Under the pieces are notes generated by a model that had not been told where the DNA came from, searched no databases, and saw only the letters and a list, made by a program, of their open reading frames with translations. The position numbers and the translations under genes were made by a program. A stretch of DNA of 34,743 nucleotides, from assembly GCA_938003615.1 (NCBI GenBank), contig CALKXO010000151.1, forward strand, positions 1 to 34,743. Direction: 5' to 3'. This DNA comes from an uncultured Pirellulaceae bacterium. GTDB lineage: Bacteria; Planctomycetota; Planctomycetia; Pirellulales; Pirellulaceae. This document shows, in pieces, positions 15,968-22,552 of the stretch (position 1 is its first letter; each line of letters opens with the position of its first letter).

Positions 15968-16443
15968 GTTGTTTCCAATCGTGTTTTAATTTTCTTCAGC
16001 GCCGCCACATAGCGCCGCTGGGCATTGCTGGAAGACTGATTGGTCAGTTGACCAATCTGCTCCCAAGTCAGTGAACTCCAAATTCGTAGCGTCACCAATT
16101 CACGGTCCGCTGCTGCTAGGCTTCCAAGCGCTGCGTTTAGTGCTTGTAGATCTTCACTACTTCCTGTCTCTGAGACTCGTTGCTGATGCAGCTGCGCCGC
16201 ATGCTGCTCGTGGGCGGTACGGCGGCGTTCGCCGCGACCACGATTGAGCGCGTCATTGCGAATCACTCGATACAACCAAGCCGCTGGAGAATCGGGGAGT
16301 TCTTTCAGTCCGGCCAATTTCACCATCGCTTCTTGGACACAATCCTCCGGGGATACCGTCCATTGGGCCGCATATCTATGGAGCGCTTCGCCATGCTGCC
16401 GTAGCAGTTCTGCGATCAGTCGAGCATCAACAATGCGGGCCAA
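15874..16443 (-). CDS. ECF-type RNA polymerase sigma factor
   Basis: The 189-aa protein carries ECF sigma regions 2 (YAAQWTVSPEDCVQEAMVKLAGL, then AAWLYRVIRNDALNRGRGERRR) and 4 (LAAADRELVTLRIWSSLTWEQIGQLTNQS, then AQRRYVAALKKIKTRLE). The last 30 residues are an extension with NPDAA repeats beyond region 4. It uses a TTG start at 16443, supported by AGGAG eight bases upstream; there is no in-frame ATG between the upstream TGA and this point. ECF factors redirect RNA polymerase, usually in response to envelope signals sensed by a membrane partner, here most likely the protein from the overlapping downstream gene. Confidence 0.9.
   Translation of the reverse strand: MARIVDARLIAELLRQHGEALHRYAAQWTVSPEDCVQEAMVKLAGLKELPDSPAAWLYRVIRNDALNRGRGERRRTAHEQHAAQLHQQRVSETGSSEDLQALNAALGSLAAADRELVTLRIWSSLTWEQIGQLTNQSSSNAQRRYVAALKKIKTRLETTCPTNPDAANPDAANPDTANPDTTNSNCQRS
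15901..15960. repeat. 15-bp tandem repeat, four copies, coding in two frames
   Basis: Four exact-length units of CGYATCTGGATTCGY lie end to end inside the overlap of the sigma and anti-sigma-like genes. Because 15 is a multiple of 3, both frames stay open: one gives ESR(C/Y)G repeats at the N-terminus of the anti-sigma-like protein, the other NPD(A/T)A repeats at the C-terminus of the sigma factor. Confidence 0.95.
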
Positions 16444-16889
16444 AGAATGGGCTCCTAGGAACGAGTTTCAGTGAAGAGACACCTGTCACTCTCTAGCTTC
16501 CCAGAAAAAATGGTCCGACGGTGCAGATTCTTCAGAAAGCGATAACCTGAGTAGAGCAATACTCAGAGTTAAGCGATAATATGCGGCTCTTCTTCAAACG
16601 CTCGTTTGACCCGTGAGTCCTGCAAAAACATTGAGTTGATTCAGCAGCCTGTTTAAATTTTGAGCAGATGTTTTGAGTTCGTGAGACCGCAAATTCTGCA
16701 CATAATTCAAACGGGAGCGTAGTTCTTTGTACTAAACCGCTGCGGTGCGATAGACAGGCATAGGCGGCCCCAAACAGGGGCAATTTGAGTCATGGAAAAC
16801 CAACGCTCAAAGAGAGAGAAAATGCGAGACACGAAGGTCAAGTGCCCGGCAAAAGTGCCTGCCTACTTCCGCCAAGCGAAAGTGGCGTT
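16444..16889. promoter_or_regulatory. Intergenic region upstream of the ECF sigma unit
   Basis: This 446-bp gap should contain the sigma operon promoter. CTGAGTA-GAGCAA-TACTCAG (16547-16566) is a perfect 7-bp inverted repeat, extendable by AAC/GTT with one bulge, and AAGCGATA occurs once on each side of it; this is a candidate operator or transcript hairpin. The track ORFs 16532-16783 and 16785-17048 have no recognisable protein features and I consider them non-coding. Confidence 0.4.
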
Positions 16890-19667
16890 CTACTTCAACT
16901 TGATTGTGCGGATGGTGACTTCGTCCAGATACACCGTTCCGTATCCCGTCATTTCAAAACGTACGTTCATTTGTCCCGCCTCGGCAACACTGCGGTAGAG
17001 CGTGAATTCTTCCCAGCCGCGCGTCACCGCGATTCTTTCGGCCAGTGATTCGCCGGAAACGGAATCGCTGATCTTTAAACCATCAAAGTTTCCGACGACG
17101 ACTTCCGGAACATTCACCCAGCCATGAATTTGAACCATCTGTCCGGGCCGCACCTTGACCGACGGGCTTACGATCCACAACGGCGGTTCCTCTAGCATTG
17201 GGCTACCGCCAGATCCCGAGGCGGCGGGCAACACTGAAAGCTTGAGACTTTTCTCGCCCAACACCATTTCGTCCGAGGTCAGTTCCACGCGCGTGGTGGC
17301 CGTCGAAAGATCGACTCGATGATTCTCCCAACCGCTCAACTTCATGTGTTCGAGACTTTCAAAATCTCCCGCCGCGAGGCCATTGGGATTCCACGGCCCT
17401 GACTCTTTTAGTCGACCAGTCAATTGCCAATGCAACGGTATCAAACTCGCATGCGCGACAAAGGGGGTCGACGTTTTGGATTGGAATAGGCCCAATGGTC
17501 CGATGGCAGTCTCGCGGCGCGAGAAACTGAGCCGTTCGTCAGTGCGGTCGAGGTATTGCGTGGCCAGGTCGGGGCTTTGCTTGCGAATCAGATCGCTGGC
17601 CACACGATAGGCCGTTACGGCTTCGTTGATCGAACCTCCCGCCGCGGGTGATCGCCGTCCCATCCTAGCAATTTGTTTGTCGATCAACTGCATGATCGCG
17701 ATCCATTGCTGGGTCAGTTCGGACCTCATCTGTTGAATCGATTGCTTGCCAACGCGATCATAAGATTCGGTCAGTTGATTGACCACGACGGGATCCTGAG
17801 TCAGTACAACGGCCGTGATAAAGGGACAGTCCGGAATTTCGATTTTTGTACCGCCCAATTCTCTGGTCGTGGGCAGCAACTTCAGTTTCGTATCTGAGAG
17901 CTGCCATGCCCGGTCGGTGAACGCCGATGAAGAATCGTTGAACGATACTGTTTTCAATGGCACATCGCCGGCCCAGTACTGTTCATGATGTGTAGGGCGT
18001 TGAATCAGCAGCAATCGCGCGCGGTTGGTATTGATCGCGGTGACCTGTAAATCAGGGTCGTCCGTTTCGATCTCCCCCATCAGAGCGCCCCCGACTGCCC
18101 AAGGTTTGATTTGGTCGACAAACGAATTGGTTAGTTCAACCGTCAGCGTCCGCAGACGCGATACCGGATCGGACGCATCGAGGCGGTTGCGGGAGCGAAA
18201 TCGCAAACCACGCGCACCACCGGCGATTGCTTCCACCACCAAGAACTTCAGCTGCTGCGGCTCCACCGGCGTCGGCGGGACTTGGCTGGAGATTGTCCCG
18301 ATTTGCCGCAACAGTGGTTCCGAAAGTTCGGTTTGAATATCCGCCCAAACAGGTTTGCTTGTGGCCACTGAGTGTGAGCGTTGCCGCAACCACTGACTGT
18401 ATTGGCTGGCAAGGAAGCTGGTTCCCAGCGGTTCAAGCCCAACCGAAAGGATGTCTGCCTGCGCTGCGATGCGCGACCAGCTCGATTTGACATTGGCCAC
18501 GATTGGTCTGTTTTTTCGCAAATCGGATTCGTGAATCTCGCGCACGCGCTGCTGGACCGTTTGTAAATCGCGCCCCTGTAAGTTTCGGCCAACCGACCAT
18601 GCCAACACGCGGTCGAACTCAAATCCAATGTCGCTCACGCCGATCGATGCCGGCGGCGGACAGACGATCCACATATTCAGTCGTTCGGCCTCAGCCAGTT
18701 GTTCCGGAGTTGCAGTCGTCCTAAGTTCCACGGTGTTGAACCCAATGGCGTTGAGAAAATCAAACCCCTCTCCGTTGTGCTCAATGACCAATGGGAAGAA
18801 AGGACGTTTGTCAGCCAACAGCACCGTCCCATCTCGCTGGATCAAAGAAGCGCGCTTTTCGACGCGCGGACCAAGTGTCGAAAGTTTCGCTGCCGGTGTG
18901 ACTTGAAAGTCCTTGAACGGACGCACGGCAGACGCCGCATGAACTTGGGCTGCATCGACTATGGTTTTGCCTTCGGGACGGGAACCTTCGGATTCAACAA
19001 GGTCGATAGACTTTCTGGCCATTGATTTCGCAGAAACGGCTCCTTCGAGCGAAATCTTATCAATCAGTACTTCATGTTTTCCCGGCGTCGTATAGAGGTT
19101 CAGGACAACGCGATCAATGAACGCTGCCTGACCGGTGACGTGTTTTCCGTACTTGCGTTTCAGGTACCAGAGTTCTTCGGTGAGTAATTTATCACTTTCA
19201 AATTCAGCGCCGCCGAAAGTTAGCGTTTGCCACTGTCCGGGGGTGGTGTAAGCCTGGCCGGTCAGGGTCGTGGTCATTGGACCATTTCCGTCTGGGGCCG
19301 GAGTGTGAGGTAGGACTACTCTGACCATAAATTTTATGCCGGCGGTTTCAGATTTGATGCGAACCGTAGGTTTGAGTTCGGGAATCAAGTATGCCGCAGG
19401 AATCTCGTGGGATATATATAGGTGGGTCCCGGGACCGTTTTGGAAGACGATCTCCTCCCACGATAAGGTTTGACCGTCCAAGTCCGGCCCGCTGGTTCGT
19501 CGCTGTCGCCACAGTCGCTGGTCAACGCGCGCATCTCCCTGATGGCGAATCCAGGTAGGTGTCGTGTCAGCGTGCTGTTGGACGAATTGAGCCAACACAG
19601 GCCGGTCGAGCGCAAAGGTCAACCAGAACAGCACCACAAATATCGTCTTTAGATTAATTTGAGTCAT
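16890..19667 (-). CDS. Large secreted protein with carbohydrate-binding-like ends
   Basis: The 925-aa protein has a signal peptide (IFVVLFWLTFALDRPVLA) and three parts. Residues about 45-215 look like a beta-sandwich (TVRIKSETAGIKFMVRVVLP, WQTLTFGGAEFESD). Residues about 270-530 look like a TIM-barrel-type region (FFPLVIEHNGEGFDFLNAIG, ELRTTATPEQLAEAERLNMW). The last about 180 residues form another sandwich of carbohydrate-binding type (GDFESLEHMKLSGWENHRVD, RPGQMVQIHGWVNVP, GYGTVYLDEVTIR). The order resembles planctomycete exported glycoside-hydrolase-like proteins, but I cannot identify a catalytic acid pair, so enzymatic activity is only a possibility. No Shine-Dalgarno sequence is visible before the ATG. 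It is divergent from the small helical protein. Confidence 0.75.
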   Translation of the reverse strand: MTQINLKTIFVVLFWLTFALDRPVLAQFVQQHADTTPTWIRHQGDARVDQRLWRQRRTSGPDLDGQTLSWEEIVFQNGPGTHLYISHEIPAAYLIPELKPTVRIKSETAGIKFMVRVVLPHTPAPDGNGPMTTTLTGQAYTTPGQWQTLTFGGAEFESDKLLTEELWYLKRKYGKHVTGQAAFIDRVVLNLYTTPGKHEVLIDKISLEGAVSAKSMARKSIDLVESEGSRPEGKTIVDAAQVHAASAVRPFKDFQVTPAAKLSTLGPRVEKRASLIQRDGTVLLADKRPFFPLVIEHNGEGFDFLNAIGFNTVELRTTATPEQLAEAERLNMWIVCPPPASIGVSDIGFEFDRVLAWSVGRNLQGRDLQTVQQRVREIHESDLRKNRPIVANVKSSWSRIAAQADILSVGLEPLGTSFLASQYSQWLRQRSHSVATSKPVWADIQTELSEPLLRQIGTISSQVPPTPVEPQQLKFLVVEAIAGGARGLRFRSRNRLDASDPVSRLRTLTVELTNSFVDQIKPWAVGGALMGEIETDDPDLQVTAINTNRARLLLIQRPTHHEQYWAGDVPLKTVSFNDSSSAFTDRAWQLSDTKLKLLPTTRELGGTKIEIPDCPFITAVVLTQDPVVVNQLTESYDRVGKQSIQQMRSELTQQWIAIMQLIDKQIARMGRRSPAAGGSINEAVTAYRVASDLIRKQSPDLATQYLDRTDERLSFSRRETAIGPLGLFQSKTSTPFVAHASLIPLHWQLTGRLKESGPWNPNGLAAGDFESLEHMKLSGWENHRVDLSTATTRVELTSDEMVLGEKSLKLSVLPAASGSGGSPMLEEPPLWIVSPSVKVRPGQMVQIHGWVNVPEVVVGNFDGLKISDSVSGESLAERIAVTRGWEEFTLYRSVAEAGQMNVRFEMTGYGTVYLDEVTIRTIKLK

Positions 19668-20077
19668 TGAATCGCTGGCAAATCTTCGCAGAATGGCACT
19701 GTGTCAATTTGCGGCCCGCGCGGCCTACAAAACGGGATGTTGTAAAAACGCAACGTTTCTTTTATCAACATCATCCGTGATTCGCCAGATCAACCCATGA
19801 TGCACTGACGCAACATGAATTTGCTTTGACGCAGATTCGAATTGGAAGAAACCGGTCATCAGAAAGCCGGCTCAAAACCGACTGGCAAGGCAAACGCACT
19901 GGGAAAACACCTCAAAACAGGAAGTTTAAAGGCTATAGGAGACTTTTAGGGAGATTTTTTTATCAATTGGCATCGCGGGTGCAATCACTCTGAATCAAAC
20001 CAGTCAGTCAGTGAACGCAAGCCGCACCTGAATCACCAGCATTCGTTTTACGGACGCAACTTTAAGGACCAACCTTG
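19668..20077. promoter_or_regulatory. Divergent intergenic region with a near-palindrome
   Basis: The 410-bp gap separates the 925-aa secreted protein and the small helical protein, which read away from each other. GATGTTGTAAAA (from 19736) pairs with TTTTATCAACATC (to 19772) as a 12-bp stem with one bulged base. It may be an operator or a leader hairpin for the secreted-protein gene. No RNA gene was recognised. Confidence 0.4.
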
Positions 20078-20365
20078 ATGGATATGAAAACCGAAAACGC
20101 CAACTATTCCGATCCCGACCAACTTCCAATCGATCTGAACGATTTAATCTCTGCCATTCAGAGCTTACCCGAGCAGCATCGTAATGAACTGATCCAACCG
20201 CTCAACCGAGTTGTCGAATACACCAAGCGTCGTCGCCGCATCCTGAACCTAATTCAGGAAGCGCTCAGCCAACTGCGAATGGACATGAAATATCTGATGT
20301 TCGATCTCGAAGCGACTCGCCGAGAACGCGACGACTACAAAAACGCTCTCGGTGGCGATCTGTAA
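20078..20365 (+). CDS. Small helical hypothetical protein
   Basis: The 95-aa protein starts at the ATG at 20078, with AAGGA 9 bases upstream; the track start is a TTG one codon earlier. It is acidic at the N-terminus, then strongly helical and charged (LNRVVEYTKRRRRILNLIQE, LRMDMKYLMFDLEATRRERD), consistent with a coiled coil or a small DNA- or protein-binding regulator. No signal peptide or membrane segment is present. I do not recognise the family. A strong terminator follows 69 bp after the stop codon, so it is monocistronic and probably well expressed. Confidence 0.75.
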   Translation: MDMKTENANYSDPDQLPIDLNDLISAIQSLPEQHRNELIQPLNRVVEYTKRRRRILNLIQEALSQLRMDMKYLMFDLEATRRERDDYKNALGGDL

Positions 20366-20433
20366 TCAGAGTCTACCCACCAAGCTTCCTTGGCTGAAAC
20401 ACCTTGTAAAGCCAATTGTGCATTCGCGCATCG

Positions 20434-20460
20434 AGCCAGCCTCACCCGGCTGGTTTTTTT
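20434..20460 (+). terminator. Rho-independent terminator
   Basis: CCAGCC-TCACCC-GGCTGG followed by seven T residues; two further flanking pairs extend the stem. It is correctly placed to end the transcript of the small helical protein. Confidence 0.9.
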
Positions 20461-20497
20461 ATGCAGTCTTCTTTCACGGCATTGTTTTCCGGGACCA

Positions 20498-20562
20498 TCG
20501 AAGCCAATTCTCGAAGCCAATTCTCGAAGCCAATTCACGAGGCCAATTCACGAGGCCAATTC
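20498..20562. repeat. 13-bp tandem repeat, five copies
   Basis: Three copies of TCGAAGCCAATTC are followed by two of ACGAGGCCAATTC, head to tail with no spacer, in non-coding DNA between the terminator and the kinase gene. The unit is too short and unspaced for CRISPR. The A-to-G and T-to-A changes shared by the last two units suggest stepwise duplication. Confidence 0.95.
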
Positions 20563-20888
20563 ATCCGACGGGCCGGCCCCACGTCAAACCGTTGACCGGG
20601 TACCGATCGGATGAAATTGGACATTTAATTCGTCATCTTTCACTCCGGAAATACGATCAGTGAGCGTTTCGATCGTACCGATTGGTCGAATTTGACACAT
20701 TTTTCCGTTGTTGGCGGTTGAAAGTTGTCTGTTTTTGACTGATGGAATAACATAGTCGGATCTTCTCACAACGCGTGATTTATCTTTCGATGCGGCAACT
20801 TCGGCTCTCGGCAGTAGAAATCGCTACGGCTTTGGTCGCATCAACCGATCCCACCCCCTCATATTTTGCATCTAAGAGATAGTTTTTC
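20563..20888 (+). promoter_or_regulatory. Leader of the kinase gene with an imperfect direct repeat
   Basis: This gene-free stretch should contain the kinase promoter. Two similar boxes, GTACCGATCGG..GAAATTGGACATTT (20600-20625) and GTACCGATTGG..GAATTTGACACATTT (20675-20702), lie about 75 bp apart in direct orientation and may be binding sites for a regulator. No strong Shine-Dalgarno sequence precedes the ATG at 20889. Confidence 0.35.
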
Positions 20889-22400
20889 ATGAGCGAGATT
20901 ACTGCAGATCAGCTTGCCCAGCGCATCTACGATTGTCGCTTGATGGAAAATAAGAAGCTTCAAAGTATCCTTGCCGATGCTCGGGAAACGGGAGAGGATG
21001 AAGCGAGCTACGAGAAATTTTCGGATCTTTTGCTACGGCACGAGCACCTTACGAATTGGCAGTTGCAACGTGTCGCTGAAGGCCACCGCATCGGTTACTT
21101 CTACGGTAACTGGCGGATTCTGTATCTGATTGGTGCGGGAACATTCGCCCGCGTGTACCGGGCCGTTCACACCAAAACGGGAGACGTCAAAGCGGTCAAG
21201 GTTCTGCGTAGCCGATACGGCAGCGACTTGGACATGCAAGAGCAGTTTCTGCGCGAGGCGCGGGTGGTCATGAAATTACGTCACCCCAACATCGTTCCTA
21301 TTCATGAAGTCGAAACCGAGAAGAATCGTCTGTACATGGTGATGGATTTTGTCGAGGGACAAAACCTACGAGACTACGTTAAGGCCCATGTCAAACTTTC
21401 ACCCGTTCGATGTGTCAAAATCATCTGCGACCTTGCCGCCGGCCTCCAGTATGCTGCAGATTTGGGTATTGGCCATCGCGATATGAAATTGTCTAACGTT
21501 TTGTTGTCCTCTAAGGGTCAGGCGAAACTAGTCGACTTTGGATTGGCGACGCTTGACGGAGAAACCGACGGTAACAGTGGCGGACCACGCAGTATTGATT
21601 ATGCGGGCCTAGAGCGCTGTACAGGCGTCCGTCGCGAAGACACACGCAGCGATATCTATTTTCTGGGCTGCATGCTTTACCAGATGGCATCCGGGGTGGC
21701 ACCGCTTTTAGAGACGCGCGAACGTATGAAGCGCCTTGCGGCAAATCGATACACTGATGTTAAGCCGGTTACCATGCACGACCCTAGCCTGCCCCATCGT
21801 TTGGTGGTGTTGATTGGGCGATTGATGGAACTGAATCCCGAGGGCAGAATTCAGACGCCTGCCGCAGTGCTACATGAGGCCAACCTAGTCCATCAGTCTT
21901 TGCTGGCGGGCGACACGGCTAGATATGATGCGAGCCTCACAGACCAACAGGCTGCCGACTTTAATCAACAGATCGCCGTCGAGAACGAGGGCGAAGGCAA
22001 AACTTTATTGTTGATCGAATCCAATTTGAAGCTGCAGGACTTGCTCCGAGAAAAGCTAAAGAATCTTGGCTATCGCGTACTAATTACCGCTGCCCCAGAG
22101 CGTGGCCTAGACCGCTTTGATGGGTATGAGCCGCAAGAAGATCCTCCGGTAGATTGTGTGATTTTTGGTACAGCCGGGTTAGGCCGCACTGGCATCAAAG
22201 CATTCCGAAAACACACCACAGCGCAGAACACCAAACACCTTAACTCGATGCTGATCGTCACAGATCAAATGCAGAGTATTCTCAAGAAAGAATGGTTTGG
22301 AGAGAGCCACGCCGTGTTCACGATGCCCATCAAATTCAAGCACGTCCAGCGCACGCTGCGAAAGATGCTTGGCATCCAGGCCGGCGAAGAAGCTTCCTGA
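20889..22400 (+). CDS. Ser/Thr protein kinase with degenerate receiver domain
   Basis: The 503-aa protein has an N-terminal segment typical of planctomycete kinases (LTNWQLQRVAEG, residues 54-65), then a complete Hanks-type kinase domain at about residues 75-340: glycine loop GAGTFARVY, Lys in VKAVKVL, catalytic HRDMKLSN (196-203) and DFG (216-218). The activation segment has DYAGLE in place of the usual APE motif. After a linker, residues about 370-495 fold like a response-regulator receiver (KTLLLIESNLKLQDLLREKL, then VDCVIFGTAGLGRTG, then FTMPIKFKHV), but Gly replaces the phospho-acceptor Asp, so phosphotransfer is unlikely. There is no transmembrane segment; it should act in the cytoplasm, with the pseudo-receiver as a sensing or docking domain. 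Confidence 0.9.
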   Translation: MSEITADQLAQRIYDCRLMENKKLQSILADARETGEDEASYEKFSDLLLRHEHLTNWQLQRVAEGHRIGYFYGNWRILYLIGAGTFARVYRAVHTKTGDVKAVKVLRSRYGSDLDMQEQFLREARVVMKLRHPNIVPIHEVETEKNRLYMVMDFVEGQNLRDYVKAHVKLSPVRCVKIICDLAAGLQYAADLGIGHRDMKLSNVLLSSKGQAKLVDFGLATLDGETDGNSGGPRSIDYAGLERCTGVRREDTRSDIYFLGCMLYQMASGVAPLLETRERMKRLAANRYTDVKPVTMHDPSLPHRLVVLIGRLMELNPEGRIQTPAAVLHEANLVHQSLLAGDTARYDASLTDQQAADFNQQIAVENEGEGKTLLLIESNLKLQDLLREKLKNLGYRVLITAAPERGLDRFDGYEPQEDPPVDCVIFGTAGLGRTGIKAFRKHTTAQNTKHLNSMLIVTDQMQSILKKEWFGESHAVFTMPIKFKHVQRTLRKMLGIQAGEEAS

Positions 22401-22552
22401 GAGGCAGCAACCCGCTCTCTTAGGCGGACGACTACGTGTCGACAATTTCGAGGCGACAACTGCGAAATTAGGACACTGAACCGACCGAGCGTTTGTTGCA
22501 CTTTGACAAGCAAGAGTCTCGGCTGGCCCAGTATCCTCGGGCTGGAGACGAA

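Noticed and set aside
16532-16783. 83-aa minus-strand ORF upstream of the sigma gene
   Set aside because: No recognisable motif, no ribosome binding site noticed, and it contains the palindrome region; treated as intergenic.
20498-20562. Possible CRISPR array
   Set aside because: Units are 13 bp and directly abutting, with no spacers and no cas genes.
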